Shown here: piece by piece, positions 18,046 through 28,332 of the stretch
Numbering within the stretch: the first letter of the stretch is position 1
Layout: each line of letters begins with the position of its first letter
Assembly (NCBI RefSeq): GCF_009708005.2
Contig: NZ_CP052757.1
Span: 3,100,001-3,164,000, forward strand
Origin: Cellulosimicrobium protaetiae
Lineage (GTDB): Bacteria; Actinomycetota; Actinomycetes; Actinomycetales; Cellulomonadaceae
Direction: 5' to 3'
Length of the DNA: 64,000 nt
Made by a program: the position numbers and the translations under genes
The notes under the pieces: model-generated
Seen by the model: the letters and a program-made list of their open reading frames with translations, nothing else
What the model was told of the DNA's origin: nothing
Databases searched by the model: none

Positions 18046-19494
18046 CTACCCGTGGTCGGGGCGCAGTGCGCGGGCGGCGTCGGCGAACGCGTCGCCGCGC
18101 GCGGCGTACGAGCGGAACTGGTCCATCGACGCACCGGCCGGGGCGAGCAGCACCGTGTCGCCGGCCTGCGCGAGGCGGCGGGCGGAGTCGACGGCGCGGG
18201 GCATCACGGTCCCAGTGTCGCCAGGATCGACGCGCACGACCGGGATATCGGGCGCGTGTCGGGCGAGAGCACCCGCGAACGGCTCCGCGTCGACGCCGAT
18301 GAGGACCACGGCCCGCAGCCGGTCCGCGCGCGCCGCGACGAGCTCGTCGAACGACGCGCCCTTGGCGAGGCCGCCCGCGACCCACACGACCGTCCCCGGC
18401 GTGAACGACGCGAGCGACGCGGAGGCCGCGTGCGCGTTGGTCGCCTTGGAGTCGTCGACGTACGCGACGCCGTCGACCCACGCGACCTGCTCGATGCGGT
18501 GCGACCCCGTGCGGAACGCGCGCAGGCCGTCGCGTACGGCCACGGCCGGGACGCCGTGCGCGCGGGCGAGGGCGGCGGCGGCGAGCGCGTTCGCCACGAC
18601 GTGCGCGGGCACGACGCCGTCGGCCCCGGCGAGGTGCGCGAGGTCGCCCAGCGTGGCGAGCTCGGCCGCGTGCGTGTGCCGGTCGGGCGCGTCCGCGGGC
18701 GCGTGGAACGCGCGGTCCACGAGCACGTCCTCGATCACGCCGAGCTGGCCGCGCGCCGGGGCGCCGAGCGTGAACCCGACGGCGCGCGCGCCCTCGACCA
18801 CGTCGGCCTCGCGCACGAGCGCCTCCGTGCGCGGGTCCGCGACGTTGTAGACGCACGCGACCTGCGCGTCCTCGAAGACCCGGCCCTTGTCCGCGGCGTA
18901 CGCGTCGATCCCGCCGTGCCAGTCGAGGTGGTCCGGCGCGACGTTGAGCACCGCGCCCGCCTCGGGCGACGTCGTGTGCGTGAAGTGGAGCTGGAAGCTG
19001 GAGAGCTCGACGGCGAGCACGTCGAGCGTCGGGTCTGCGGCTGCCTCGACGACCGGCGTGCCGACGTTGCCCACCGCGGCGACGCGCAGCCCCGCGGTCC
19101 GCAGGATCGTCTCGAGCATCTCGACGGTCGTCGTCTTGCCGTTCGTCCCGGTCACGGCGAGCCACGGCGCGGGGCGCCCGGACGGGCCGTCCACGCGCAG
19201 CCGCCACGCGAGCTCGACCTCGCTCCACACCGGCACGCCCCGCTCGGCCGCGGCGACGAGCAGCGGGTGGGACGGCGGCCAGCCGGGCGAGACGACGACG
19301 AGGTCGGTCGCCGCGAGGTCGACGTCGTCCGCGTCGCGCAGGTCGGCGTCCTCGGCGCGGCCGTCGAGCGTGACGACGGCGGCCGCCCGGGGCGCGAGCG
19401 CCGCGGCGGCCGCGCGTCCGGAGACGCCCAGGCCGGCGACGACCACGCGCGCCTCCTCGATCGGGACGGCGAGGTCGTGACGGTCGCGTGCCAC
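18046..19494 (-). CDS. murD: UDP-MurNAc-L-alanine-D-glutamate ligase
   Basis: An ATP-dependent ligase adding D-glutamate to UDP-MurNAc-L-Ala. It has 482 residues. The N-terminal UDP-binding part is VVVAGLGVSGRAAAAAL. The P-loop is GTNGKTTTVEML, followed by NVAPDHLDWHGG and the C-domain motif YVDDSKATNAHAA. The GTG at 19494 was chosen because it overlaps the mraY stop (TAGTG) and places the Rossmann fold at the correct distance; open sequence upstream belongs to another frame of mraY. Confidence 0.96.
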   Translation of the reverse strand: MARDRHDLAVPIEEARVVVAGLGVSGRAAAAALAPRAAAVVTLDGRAEDADLRDADDVDLAATDLVVVSPGWPPSHPLLVAAAERGVPVWSEVELAWRLRVDGPSGRPAPWLAVTGTNGKTTTVEMLETILRTAGLRVAAVGNVGTPVVEAAADPTLDVLAVELSSFQLHFTHTTSPEAGAVLNVAPDHLDWHGGIDAYAADKGRVFEDAQVACVYNVADPRTEALVREADVVEGARAVGFTLGAPARGQLGVIEDVLVDRAFHAPADAPDRHTHAAELATLGDLAHLAGADGVVPAHVVANALAAAALARAHGVPAVAVRDGLRAFRTGSHRIEQVAWVDGVAYVDDSKATNAHAASASLASFTPGTVVWVAGGLAKGASFDELVAARADRLRAVVLIGVDAEPFAGALARHAPDIPVVRVDPGDTGTVMPRAVDSARRLAQAGDTVLLAPAGASMDQFRSYAARGDAFADAARALRPDHG

Positions 19495-20576
19495 TAGCCG
19501 ACCACCCACTCGGCGTAGAAGATCCCGATGCCGAGCGCGGCGAACAGCCCGGCGATGAGCCAGAAGCGGATGACGATGGTGACCTCGCCCCAGCCCGACA
19601 GCTCGAAGTGGTGGTGCAACGGGGCCATCTTGAACACGCGCCGGCCGGTCATCTTGAAGAAGCCGATCTGGATGACGTCCGAGAGCACGATGATGACGAA
19701 CAGGCCACCGACGATGAGCGCGAGGAACTCGGTCCGCGTGAGGATCGACAGACCGGCGAGCGCGCCGCCCAGCGCGAGCGAGCCGGTGTCGCCCATGAAG
19801 ATCTTCGCCGGGCTGGCGTTCCACCACAGGAAGCCGAAGCACGCGCCGACGATCGCCGCGGCGACGATCGCGAGGTCCTGCGGGTCGCGCGTCTCGTAGC
19901 AGCTCGGGCCCGCCGAGGCGAGGCGCTGGCACGTCTGGTTGAGCTGCCAGATCCCGACGAGCACGTACGACCCGAACACGATGAGCGACACGCCCGTCGC
20001 GAGGCCGTCGAGACCGTCGGTGAGGTTCACCGCGTTCGACCACGCCGTGATGAGGAAGTTCGCCCAGATCACGAAGAGGACGAGACCGACCGTCGCGCCC
20101 GCGAACGCGAGGTCGAGGTTCGTGTCACGCAGGAACGAGATGCGCGTCGACGCGGGCGTGCGACCGTGCTCGTTGGGGAACTGCAGCGCGAGCACCGCGA
20201 ACGCGATCCCGACGGCGCCCTGCCCGATGATCTTCGCGCGCGCCGTGAGACCGAGGCTGCGCTGCTTGCGGATCTTCGTGAAGTCGTCGAGGAACCCGAC
20301 GATCCCGAGCCCGGTCATGAGGAACAGCACGAGCAACGCCGAGACGCTCGGGAACCGCCCCGAGACGACGTACGACATCGCCCAGCCGAGCAAGGTCGCC
20401 CCGATGATGACGACACCGCCCATGGTGGGCGTCCCGCGCTTGGTGAAGTGCGCGGTCGGGCCGTCCTGGCGGACGAACTGCCCGTAGTTGCGGTGCACGA
20501 GGAACCGGATGAACAGCGGCGTCCCGAAGAGGGCGACGAGCAGGGAGACGCCCGCCGCGACGATGATCGCGATCAC
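19494..20576 (-). CDS. mraY: Phospho-MurNAc-pentapeptide translocase
   Basis: An integral membrane enzyme that joins phospho-MurNAc-pentapeptide to undecaprenyl phosphate, forming lipid I. It has 360 residues, with about ten membrane helices. Visible motifs are [17 protein letters not shown] (catalytic aspartates), [13 protein letters not shown] (Mg-binding) and [14 protein letters not shown] (the histidine motif). The GTG at 20576 overlaps the murF stop (GTGA). Confidence 0.97.
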   Translation of the reverse strand: MIAIIVAAGVSLLVALFGTPLFIRFLVHRNYGQFVRQDGPTAHFTKRGTPTMGGVVIIGATLLGWAMSYVVSGRFPSVSALLVLFLMTGLGIVGFLDDFTKIRKQRSLGLTARAKIIGQGAVGIAFAVLALQFPNEHGRTPASTRISFLRDTNLDLAFAGATVGLVLFVIWANFLITAWSNAVNLTDGLDGLATGVSLIVFGSYVLVGIWQLNQTCQRLASAGPSCYETRDPQDLAIVAAAIVGACFGFLWWNASPAKIFMGDTGSLALGGALAGLSILTRTEFLALIVGGLFVIIVLSDVIQIGFFKMTGRRVFKMAPLHHHFELSGWGEVTIVIRFWLIAGLFAALGIGIFYAEWVVG

Positions 20577-22033
20577 GCGCGTTCACCCCCCGTCACGTCG
20601 ACGCCCGCAGCCGCCAGCTCGTCGCCGAGCCGCCACAGACCGGACCCGTTCGAGGCCTTCACGAGCACGACGTCCCCTTCCCGCAGCTCGTCGCGCAGCA
20701 GCGCGGACGCGGTCTCGACGTCGGGGACGAACCGCGTCTCGTCCCCCCACGACCCCTCCTGGGTCGCGCCGTCGTGGATCCCGCCGGCACCCTCGCCGAC
20801 CACGACGAGCAGCTTGACGTTCAATCGGACCACGAGCCGGCCGATGTCGTCGTGAGCGACGCGCGAGTCCTCCCCGAGCTCGAGCATCTCGCCGAGCACG
20901 GCCACCGATCGCCGGTCCCGACCCGCCATCACCGCCAGCGCCTTGAGCGCGGCACGCATCGAGTCCGGATTCGCGTTGTACGAGTCGTCGATCACCGTCA
21001 CGCCGTCGGCCCGCTCGGTGACCTGCATCCGGTGCGGGCTCAGGGCGCGAGCGTCCGAGAGCCGCGCGGCGACGTCGGGCAGCGCGACCCCGAGCCGCAG
21101 CGCCGCCGTCGCGGCCGCGAGGGCGTTCGTCACGTGGTGCTCTCCCACGAGGCCGAGGGTCACGCGCGCGTGCGTCTCCTCGCCCGGCGTCCCACCCGGC
21201 TCCGTGTCGCCCGCCGCGCCAGGGCGCACGCGCAGCGTGAACGACGCGCGGCCCGTGCGGTCGATCCCGAGGTCCTCGGCGCGCACGTCGGACGCCGGGA
21301 TGGTCCCGAACGTGACGACCTCGCCCGGTGCCGCGTCGGCCATCGCGGCGACCCGCAGGTCGTCGGCGTTGAGCACCGCGACGCCGCCCGGGGCGAGGCC
21401 CGTGACGATCTCCGCCTTCGCGCGCGCGACGGCCTCGATCCCGCCGAACTCCCCGAGGTGGGCGCTGCCCACGACGAGGACGACCGAGACGTCGGGCGGC
21501 GCGATGCGGGTCAGGTACGTGAGGTGCCCGACGCCGCTCGCGCCCATCTCGAGGACGAGGAACCGGGTGGCCTCGTCCGCCTCGAGCACCGTGAGCGGGA
21601 GCCCGATCTCGTTGTTGAAGGAGCCGCGCGGCACGACCGTCAGGCCCTCGGGACGCAGCAGCTGACCCAGGAGGTCCTTGGTCGTCGTCTTGCCCACGGA
21701 GCCGGTCACGGCGACGACGCGCAGGTCGCCGCGCTCGCGCAGCGTCGCGAGCACGTGCCGGGCCAGCTCGCCGAGCGCGGTCTGCACGTCGTCGACGACG
21801 ACGCACGGCACGTCGAGCTCGCGCGCGGCGAGGACCAGGGTCGCGCCCGCGGCGACCGCACCGGCCGCGAAGTCGTGGCCGTCGACGTGCTCCCCGGGCA
21901 GCGCGACGAAGAGCGATCCCGGCGCGACCCGGCGCGAGTCGACGACGACGGGCCCCCCGACCCGCACCTCCGGGTCGGCGGACAGGCGTCCACCGGTCGC
22001 TGCGGCCACCTGCGCCGCAGTGAGCTCGATCAT
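20573..22033 (-). CDS. murF: UDP-MurNAc-tripeptide-D-alanyl-D-alanine ligase
   Basis: An ATP-dependent ligase that completes the pentapeptide stem by adding D-Ala-D-Ala. It has 486 residues. The N-terminal domain begins [15 protein letters not shown] with [18 protein letters not shown]. The P-loop is [12 protein letters not shown], then [15 protein letters not shown] and the C-domain [12 protein letters not shown]. The ATG at 22033 overlaps the murE stop (ATGA). Confidence 0.97.
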   Translation of the reverse strand: MIELTAAQVAAATGGRLSADPEVRVGGPVVVDSRRVAPGSLFVALPGEHVDGHDFAAGAVAAGATLVLAARELDVPCVVVDDVQTALGELARHVLATLRERGDLRVVAVTGSVGKTTTKDLLGQLLRPEGLTVVPRGSFNNEIGLPLTVLEADEATRFLVLEMGASGVGHLTYLTRIAPPDVSVVLVVGSAHLGEFGGIEAVARAKAEIVTGLAPGGVAVLNADDLRVAAMADAAPGEVVTFGTIPASDVRAEDLGIDRTGRASFTLRVRPGAAGDTEPGGTPGEETHARVTLGLVGEHHVTNALAAATAALRLGVALPDVAARLSDARALSPHRMQVTERADGVTVIDDSYNANPDSMRAALKALAVMAGRDRRSVAVLGEMLELGEDSRVAHDDIGRLVVRLNVKLLVVVGEGAGGIHDGATQEGSWGDETRFVPDVETASALLRDELREGDVVLVKASNGSGLWRLGDELAAAGVDVTGGERA

Positions 22034-23700
22034 GCGTGGTGCTCCTTCAGGTCGTCGGGGGTGTCGTGGGGTGCCGCGGCCGTGTCCTGGGCCGCGTCCC
22101 GGTCCGCGAGCGCGGCGCGCGCCTCGACCCGGTCGTCGAGGGGGTGGTCGACGCCGGCGATCTCCTGCCACACCTCGTGGCCGCGGCCCGCGACGAGCAC
22201 CGTGTCGTCGGGGCCCGCGGCGGCGACGGCCTCGCGGATCGCCCGCGCGCGCGGCGCCACCTCGGTCACGACGACGTCGCGCGGCTCGGGGCCGGTCGCG
22301 GCCACCTCGCGCGCGGCGAGCGCGCCGGGCAGGACCTCGGCCCGGATCGCGGCCGGGTCCTCGCCGTGCGGGTCGTCGTCCGTGACGACGACGACGTCGG
22401 CGCCCTCGACCGCGACGCCCCCCATCGTGGGGCGCTTGCCGCGGTCGCGGTCGCCCGTGGCGCCGAACACGACGACGAGGCGACCGGGCGTCGTCGGGCG
22501 CAGCGCGTCGAGGGCGAGCGCGAGCGCGTCCGGGTTGTGGGCGAAGTCCACGACGACGCGCGGACGGTGCGGCGGACGCGAGACGAGCTCCATGCGCCCC
22601 GGGACCGCCGGGGTCAGCCCGCCCGCCCCTCCGAGCGCCGCCTCCAGGTCGCGCGGGTCCGTGCCGGCCTCGAGCACGAGCGCGAGGGCGAGGGCCGCGT
22701 TGGCGACGTTGAACGCGCCGGGCAGGGCGGTCGTCGTGCGCACGCTCCGGCCGTCGCGGTGCCGCAGCGTGAACGCCGAGCCCCCCGCCGCCGACGGCTC
22801 GACGTCGTGCACCGTCCAGTCGGCGACGGGCTGCGCGTCCGCCGCGCCCTGCGGGCTCGCACGCAGCGTCGCGACCGGGATGCGTGCGGCCGCGACCATG
22901 CGCTCGCCCCACGCGTCGTCGACGACGACGACACCGCGGCGCGCGTGCTCGGGCGTGAACAGGAGCGCCTTCGCCTCGAAGTACTCCTGGAGGTCGCCGT
23001 GGAAGTCGAGGTGGTCCTGGCTGAGGTTCGTGAAGCCCACGACGTCGAACACGAGCCCGTCGACGCGGTGCAGCGCGAGCGCGTGCGAGGAGACCTCCAT
23101 CGCGAGGGTGCGTACGGCGTCCTCCCGCATCGCCGCGAGCAGCGCCTGCAGGTCGGCGGCCTCGGGGGTCGTGAGGCGGCTCGGCAGGACGCGGTCTCCC
23201 GACCGCATCTCCACCGTGCCGATGAGGCCGCCCTTCCAGCCGAGCGCGCGCAGCGCGTGGTCGACGAGGTACGTCGTGGTGGTCTTGCCGTTCGTGCCCG
23301 TCACGCCGAACGTCGTGAGGTCGTGCGCGGGGCTGCCGTAGACCCACGCGGCCACCGGCCCGAGGAGCGCACGCGGGTCCGCGGCGACGAGCACCGGGAC
23401 GCCGAGGTCCGCCTCGGCCACCAGCACCGCTCCCTGCTCGTCCGTGAGGACGGCGCGGGCGCCGCGTGCGACGGCCGCGGGGGCGAAGCGCGCTCCGTGC
23501 GCGCGCGCACCGGGGAGGGCGACGAAGAGGTCGCCCGCGTCCGCCGTCCGGTCGTCCGAGGCGACCGACCAGACCTCGACGGCGCCCGGCGCGGACGACC
23601 CGCCACCTGCGCGGACGTCGAGACCGAACCGTGCTGCCAGGTCCTCGACCGTCCGACGGGTGGTCGTGGCAGGACGAAGGCGGTCGATCGGGGATGTCAC
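22030..23700 (-). CDS. murE: UDP-MurNAc-tripeptide synthetase MurE, probably L-Lys/L-Orn type
   Basis: Adds the third stem-peptide residue to UDP-MurNAc-L-Ala-D-Glu. It has 556 residues. The P-loop GTNGKTTTT is at 135-143, and the carbamylated lysine is K244 in EAKALLF. The specificity loop reads DDDPHGEDP at 441-449, where diaminopimelate-adding enzymes have DNPR. Loss of that arginine suggests L-lysine or L-ornithine as substrate, which suits Micrococcales cell walls. The GTG at 23700 has TAGGTT 6 bases upstream, so murE may start its own transcript within the dcw block, 184 bases after ftsI. Confidence 0.95.
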   Translation of the reverse strand: MTSPIDRLRPATTTRRTVEDLAARFGLDVRAGGGSSAPGAVEVWSVASDDRTADAGDLFVALPGARAHGARFAPAAVARGARAVLTDEQGAVLVAEADLGVPVLVAADPRALLGPVAAWVYGSPAHDLTTFGVTGTNGKTTTTYLVDHALRALGWKGGLIGTVEMRSGDRVLPSRLTTPEAADLQALLAAMREDAVRTLAMEVSSHALALHRVDGLVFDVVGFTNLSQDHLDFHGDLQEYFEAKALLFTPEHARRGVVVVDDAWGERMVAAARIPVATLRASPQGAADAQPVADWTVHDVEPSAAGGSAFTLRHRDGRSVRTTTALPGAFNVANAALALALVLEAGTDPRDLEAALGGAGGLTPAVPGRMELVSRPPHRPRVVVDFAHNPDALALALDALRPTTPGRLVVVFGATGDRDRGKRPTMGGVAVEGADVVVVTDDDPHGEDPAAIRAEVLPGALAAREVAATGPEPRDVVVTEVAPRARAIREAVAAAGPDDTVLVAGRGHEVWQEIAGVDHPLDDRVEARAALADRDAAQDTAAAPHDTPDDLKEHHA

Positions 23701-23706
23701 GTGTAG

Positions 23707-23712
23707 AACCTA
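23707..23712 (-). promoter_or_regulatory. -10 element of murE (internal dcw promoter, leaderless type)
   Basis: TAGGTT on the minus strand, then 6 bases, then the murE GTG. It lies in the only sizeable gap (184 bases) between mraZ-rsmH-ftsL-ftsI and the mur genes. Confidence 0.6.
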
Positions 23713-23884
23713 CCGTGCCGGGGCCGCCACCCTCGCAAGCCCGTCCTCCCCGGCCACCCCAGCGGGGCGCGCTTCACGCGACCTTCACCGACGTCCTCAC
23801 GGACGGACCGGCGGTCGCGTTCACGGGCAGCGTCGCGGACACCGCGACGCCCTCGCTCCACCGGGACGGTCGACAGGGTGAGGT

Positions 23885-25957
23885 TCACCACGTCGTCGGG
23901 AGCGGCACGTACGGTTCCGTGCTGGGCTGCACGCCCTCGTGCTCGAGGGTGAAGCCCATGATCTCGCTGAACACCGGGGCGGCGACGACGCCACCGAAGA
24001 TCGACGAGTGCGGGTTCTTGAGGAAGACCGAGACCGTGTAGCGCGGGTCGTCGGCGGGTGCGACGCCGATGAACGACGCCATGATCCCCGAGAGCTTCCC
24101 GTCGGCGCCCGCCGCCTCCGCGGTGCCGGTCTTGCCCGCGACGCGGTACCCGGGCACCGAGGCGCTCGACCCCGTGCCCTCCTCCACGACGGACTCCATC
24201 ATGTGCAGCACGGTGTCCGCGGTCTCCTGCGAGACCACGCGCTCCGGCGCCGGACGGTCCACGGGGACGAGCGCACCGCCGTCGTCCGTCGTCCCGGCGA
24301 CGACGGACGGCGTCGTGCGGAGACCGCCGTTCGCGATCGTCGAGAAGACGCTGGTCGCCTGGATCGCGTTGACCGACACGCTCTGCCCGAAGAGCACGGC
24401 GTACTCGGTCCGCCCGTCCCACGCGTCGGCGGGGTGCAGGATCCCGGCGGACTCCCCGGGCAGACCGAGGCCCGACTTCTCCCCGAACCCGAACTTGCGC
24501 AGGTAGTCGTACCGCACCTGCTTGGGGATCTGCTCCCCGACCTGGACCGTCCCGGTGTTCGACGACTCGGCCAGGATCCCGGCGAGCGTGAGCCGCTGCA
24601 CCGGGTGGTCGTGCGAGTCCTTGAAGGTCTGGCCGTTGGGCGTCGTGTACCGGTCGGCCACCTCGAACTGCGTGCCCGCGTCCGCGTACCCGCCCTCGAT
24701 CGCGGCGGCCATCGTGACCACCTTGCCCGTCGAACCGGGGTCGAACACGTTCGACACGGCACGGCTCGGCCGCGCGACGGCGTCCGTCGTGCGGTCGTTC
24801 GGGTTCACGGTCCCGGAGTCCGCGAGCGCGAGGACCTCGCCCGTCCGGACGTCCTGCACGACGGCGATCGCGTACTCCGCGCCGGTCTCGCTCACGGCCC
24901 GGTCCACCGAGTCCTGCGCCTTCCACTGCACGTCGCGCAGGATCGTGAGCCGCACGTCCTGCCCCGGGACGGCGTCCACGACGTCGCAGCGCCCGGTCGG
25001 GATGACCTGGCCGCCCAGACCGGCCTCGCACTCGCGCGAGCCGGGCGTGCCCGCGAGCACGTCTTCGTAGGACGCCTCGACGCCGCCGCCGCCGGTCTGC
25101 TCCTCGTTGACGAAACCCACGAGGTTGCCCGCGACCGTGCCGGCGGGGTAGGTCCGCTCGCTCGTCATGGTGGTGCTGACGAACGCGGAGAGCCGCAGGT
25201 CCGTGATCTGGCGCTGCACCTCGGGAGTGACGTCCTTGGCGAGGATCAGGTAGCGCGACGTCCCGTTGAGCTGGGCGGCGAGCTCGACCGCCGGACGTCC
25301 GAGGATCGGAGCGAGCAGCTTCGCCACCCCGACGGCACCGCCCTCCTCCAACGGCTCGCCGTCGACGAGGTCACCGGGGCGCGGCTCGAACTCCGCGATC
25401 CGCAACGGGTCGGCCGCGACCGTGTAGCGGTCCACGGACGTGGCCAGCACGACGCCGTCGGCGTCCGTGACGTCCCCACGGTGGGCGAGCAGCGTCGAGC
25501 TGCGCGTCCGGTCGTCGCGTGCCTCGGCCGCGAGCGCGGGGCCCTTGAAGACCTGGACGTTGACGAGCTGGACGACGAACGCCGCGGTGATCAGGCCCGC
25601 CACGACGATGAGCCAGCGCTGCCGGCGCTCGGGCCTGCCGGGTTCGCGGGCGCCTCTGACCGGTCCCGCAGGCGGACGGCTGCCGCTCCGCGGGCCGCGG
25701 GCGACGGCCGGCGACCGGCCGCCCGACGTCCGACCGCGCGTGGACGACGATCCCGCGCGAGCCGTCGGCGTCGTCGGGCGACCGCTCGACGCCGTACCTC
25801 TCCCGGACGCGGAGCGTCCCTCCGGCACCGTGCGGGCCCGGGAAGCGCCGCGGCCCCCCGGCGAGGGCCGGGAGGCCGTGGGAGCGGGACGCGACCGCGG
25901 AGTGCTCGCGGCCGACCGCGACCGGCCCGCGCGTCCTGACCCGGTCCCCTGCGTCAC
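23885..25957 (-). CDS. ftsI: Septal class B penicillin-binding protein FtsI (PBP3)
   Basis: A septal transpeptidase that cross-links peptidoglycan, partnered with FtsW. It has 690 residues. A Ser/Arg/Pro-rich cytoplasmic tail of about 110 residues precedes one membrane segment (about 115-136). The dimerisation domain follows. In the transpeptidase domain S409 is the acyl-enzyme serine (SxxK: STGK at 409-412), with SSN at 465-467 and KTG at 609-611. The GTG at 25957 overlaps the ftsL-like stop (GTGA); longer open sequence upstream belongs to another frame of ftsL. Confidence 0.96.
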   Translation of the reverse strand: MTQGTGSGRAGRSRSAASTPRSRPAPTASRPSPGGRGASRARTVPEGRSASGRGTASSGRPTTPTARAGSSSTRGRTSGGRSPAVARGPRSGSRPPAGPVRGAREPGRPERRQRWLIVVAGLITAAFVVQLVNVQVFKGPALAAEARDDRTRSSTLLAHRGDVTDADGVVLATSVDRYTVAADPLRIAEFEPRPGDLVDGEPLEEGGAVGVAKLLAPILGRPAVELAAQLNGTSRYLILAKDVTPEVQRQITDLRLSAFVSTTMTSERTYPAGTVAGNLVGFVNEEQTGGGGVEASYEDVLAGTPGSRECEAGLGGQVIPTGRCDVVDAVPGQDVRLTILRDVQWKAQDSVDRAVSETGAEYAIAVVQDVRTGEVLALADSGTVNPNDRTTDAVARPSRAVSNVFDPGSTGKVVTMAAAIEGGYADAGTQFEVADRYTTPNGQTFKDSHDHPVQRLTLAGILAESSNTGTVQVGEQIPKQVRYDYLRKFGFGEKSGLGLPGESAGILHPADAWDGRTEYAVLFGQSVSVNAIQATSVFSTIANGGLRTTPSVVAGTTDDGGALVPVDRPAPERVVSQETADTVLHMMESVVEEGTGSSASVPGYRVAGKTGTAEAAGADGKLSGIMASFIGVAPADDPRYTVSVFLKNPHSSIFGGVVAAPVFSEIMGFTLEHEGVQPSTEPYVPLPTTW

Positions 25958-26403
25958 TGCCCGGCCTCCTCCTGCGGCATGCCCAGGACCGAGCCGTCGG
26001 CCAGCCGGAGCATCGCCGGGTCCTCCGCCTCGACCATGCCGAGCGCGCGGGCGGTGTCGGGCAGCGCGGTCTTCTGCTCTGCCACCTGCGCCTGCAGGCT
26101 CTGCGTGTCCTGCGCCACCCGGCTCACCTCCCGGCGCAGCTCCGACATCTCGTAGGAGTTGCGCGCCATCGTCGTGTTCACCAGGAGAGCACACAGCAGC
26201 GCCAGCCCGAGGATCGACATGCAGACGACGAGGAACGGGATCTTGGACCGCGCCTGGAGCGGCGCCCGGACGAGCTCGAGACGCGAGCGGAGCGCGCGCT
26301 CGGGCGCTCCACCGGGCAGCGCCGTGAGCGACGGGCGCGGTGCGGGTGCCGGGCGCGCGGTGCGCGGGAGCGGGCGGGCGGCGGTCGACCTCTGTGCGCT
26401 CAT
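25954..26403 (-). CDS. ftsL: FtsL-like divisome protein
   Basis: A small bitopic protein of 149 residues between rsmH and ftsI, the normal ftsL position. A basic cytoplasmic N-terminus of about 52 residues is followed by one membrane segment ([19 protein letters not shown], about 57-75). An extracellular coiled coil ([26 protein letters not shown]) comes next. FtsL sequences are poorly conserved, so identity rests on topology and position. The ATG at 26403 overlaps the rsmH stop (ATGA). Confidence 0.85.
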   Translation of the reverse strand: MSAQRSTAARPLPRTARPAPAPRPSLTALPGGAPERALRSRLELVRAPLQARSKIPFLVVCMSILGLALLCALLVNTTMARNSYEMSELRREVSRVAQDTQSLQAQVAEQKTALPDTARALGMVEAEDPAMLRLADGSVLGMPQEEAGQ

Positions 26404-27431
26404 CGTGTCCTCTCCCCGGGATCGTGCGGTCGGTCGGTCGGTCGGTGCGGGCGACGGTGGGCCGGCGTGGACCGGGTGCGCTCCGCGGCGCGGAGCCGTA
26501 CGGACGCCGAGCGCGGGTTGGACTCCCGCTCGACGGCGGATGCCTCCTCCGCGCCCCGGGTGAGGAGCCGCAGGTACGGCTGGTCCTCGTCCGGCACGAC
26601 CGGGAGCCCGGGTGGGGCGCTGATCGTCGCCCCCGCGGCCAGGACGCGCTTGACGATCCGGTCCTCGAGCGAGTGGTACGACTCGACGACGACGCGGCCG
26701 CCCACGGCGAGCACGTCCACCGCGTCAGGGACCGCGCGCTCGAGCACCTCGAGCTCGCCGTTCACCTCGATCCGCAGCGCCTGGAACGTCCGCTTGGCGG
26801 GGTTGCCGCCCGTCGTACGCGTCGCGGCGGGGATCGCCGCGCGGACGACCTCGACGAGCTCGGCGCTGCGCTCCCACGGGCGCTGCTCGCGCCGTCGGAC
26901 GATCGCCCGGGCGACGCGCTGGGCGAACCGCTCCTCGCCGTACTCGCGCAGGATCCGCGTGAGCGCGCGCTCGTCGTAGGTGTTGAGGACGTCGGCGGCG
27001 GTCTGGCCGGTCGTCGGGTCCATGCGCATGTCGAGCGGCGCGTCGTGCGCGTAGGAGAACCCGCGGTCGGCCTCGTCGATCTGCAGCGAGGACACCCCGA
27101 GGTCCATGAGCACGCCCTGGACGGGCCCGCCGACGACGTCGCTCACCACGTCGCCGATCTCGTCGTAGACGGCGTGCACGGCGCGGAACCGGTCACCGAA
27201 CCGCTCGAGACGGCGCGACGCGCGGGCGATCGCCTCGGGGTCGCGGTCGATGCCGACGACGCGCGCCGTCGGGACCTGCTCCAGGACCGCCTCGCTGTGC
27301 CCGCCCATCCCGAGCGTGCAGTCGACGAGGACAGCGCCCGGCTCGGCGAGAGCCGGGGCGAGGAGGTCGACGCAGCGCTGGAGCAGGACCGGAACATGGC
27401 GCTCCGCGGCGTCATCAGGTGTGCCCGTCAT
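26400..27431 (-). CDS. rsmH: 16S rRNA (cytosine-1402 N4)-methyltransferase
   Basis: An S-adenosylmethionine-dependent methyltransferase acting on C1402 of 16S rRNA in the decoding centre. It has 343 residues, starting [24 protein letters not shown]. The SAM site is [29 protein letters not shown] and [16 protein letters not shown] are also family signatures, and [12 protein letters not shown] lies later. It is the second gene of the dcw block, 129 bases after mraZ. Confidence 0.96.
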   Translation of the reverse strand: MTGTPDDAAERHVPVLLQRCVDLLAPALAEPGAVLVDCTLGMGGHSEAVLEQVPTARVVGIDRDPEAIARASRRLERFGDRFRAVHAVYDEIGDVVSDVVGGPVQGVLMDLGVSSLQIDEADRGFSYAHDAPLDMRMDPTTGQTAADVLNTYDERALTRILREYGEERFAQRVARAIVRRREQRPWERSAELVEVVRAAIPAATRTTGGNPAKRTFQALRIEVNGELEVLERAVPDAVDVLAVGGRVVVESYHSLEDRIVKRVLAAGATISAPPGLPVVPDEDQPYLRLLTRGAEEASAVERESNPRSASVRLRAAERTRSTPAHRRPHRPTDRPHDPGERTR

Positions 27432-27560
27432 GTCGTCCTCCTCTCCTCGTCGTCCGTGCTCGTCGTGCTCCGGTCCGCACGGTCAGGTCTCCCTCCGCGT
27501 CCTTTCTGGCGCCGGGGAAGTGCGCCAGACCGGGCGGGAGGAGGCCTCACCGTGCGGGCC

Positions 27561-28037
27561 CTAGAAGCGCAGGTCCGGGAACACCTCCTCCGCGGTGTCG
27601 GAGTATGCCGACTCCTGCTCCGCGAGGTACGTCTCCCAGGCCTGCGCGTCCCAGATCTCGACCCGCGTGCCGGCGCCGATCACGGCGACGTCGCGGTCGA
27701 GCCCCGCGTACGCCCGCAGGGGCGCGGGGATCGAGACGCGTCCCTGCTTGTCCGGGATCTCGTCGCTCGCCCCCGAGAGGAAGACGCGCAGGTAGTCCCG
27801 GGCCTGCTTGCTCGTCACCGGCGCCTGCCGGATCTGGTCGTACATGCGCCGGAACTCGTCCATCGGCAGCAGGAACAGACAGCGCTCCTGCCCCCGCGTC
27901 ATGACGAGACCCGGTGCGAGCCGCGACCGGAACTTCGCGGGGAGGATGAGCCTCCCCTTGTCGTCCAGACGTGGCGTGAAGGTGCCCAGGAGCAGGCCGG
28001 AGGAACCGCCGAGCACCTCGTCCACGAAACCGGACAT
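27561..28037 (-). CDS. mraZ: Transcriptional regulator MraZ
   Basis: A SpoVT/AbrB-fold regulator of the dcw cluster that forms ring oligomers and binds repeats in its own promoter. It has 158 residues with two AbrB-like halves: [21 protein letters not shown] and [22 protein letters not shown]. The ATG at 28037 has GGAGG upstream and adds about 15 residues before the usual MFLGT-type start. No good start exists at the usual place, where the codons are CTG/CTC, so the extension seems real. The operator is 32 bases upstream. Confidence 0.94.
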   Translation of the reverse strand: MSGFVDEVLGGSSGLLLGTFTPRLDDKGRLILPAKFRSRLAPGLVMTRGQERCLFLLPMDEFRRMYDQIRQAPVTSKQARDYLRVFLSGASDEIPDKQGRVSIPAPLRAYAGLDRDVAVIGAGTRVEIWDAQAWETYLAEQESAYSDTAEEVFPDLRF

Positions 28038-28069
28038 GCACCTGGCACCTCCCCTCCTGCTCCCTTCTC

Positions 28070-28095
28070 CTCCACGGTACTCCACTTCCCTCCAC
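28070..28095 (-). promoter_or_regulatory. MraZ operator: three GTGGAG repeats at 10-bp period
   Basis: On the minus strand GTGGAG occurs at 28090-28095, 28080-28085 and 28070-28075, exactly one helical turn apart. MraZ is known to bind three or four G-rich direct repeats spaced this way upstream of mraZ, so this is very probably the autoregulatory site. A -10-like TACCGT (28074-28079) lies between repeats, but no -35 was assigned. Confidence 0.8.
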
Positions 28096-28267
28096 CGCTC
28101 TCGGTGAACGCACCGACTTTCACCCCCCTTCGCAGGATCTCCGCAGGTCAGCGAGGGTGGGGCGGTGTGGAGGGGAGGACTCCCCATGGCGCGTCGCCGA
28201 CGGATCGGGCGGGCTCCCGGAGCTCGTCGCGCCGTCCCGCGCGCACCACGCACCGCCGAGGGTCCAC

Positions 28268-28273
28268 TAGGCT
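28268..28273 (+). promoter_or_regulatory. -10 element upstream of the moxR operon
   Basis: TAGGCT, about 60 bases before the moxR GTG. No clear -35. The message would have an untranslated leader ending in the ribosome binding site GGAGGT. Confidence 0.45.
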
Positions 28274-28332
28274 CGTCCCACCCGCGGTCTGGCCGGCCCG
28301 CGGCCCTGCGCCACCGACGACGGAGGTCACCC

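Noticed and set aside
16630-19497. A 955-codon plus-strand open frame
   Set aside because: Antisense to ftsW and murD; composition artefact of GC-rich wobble positions.
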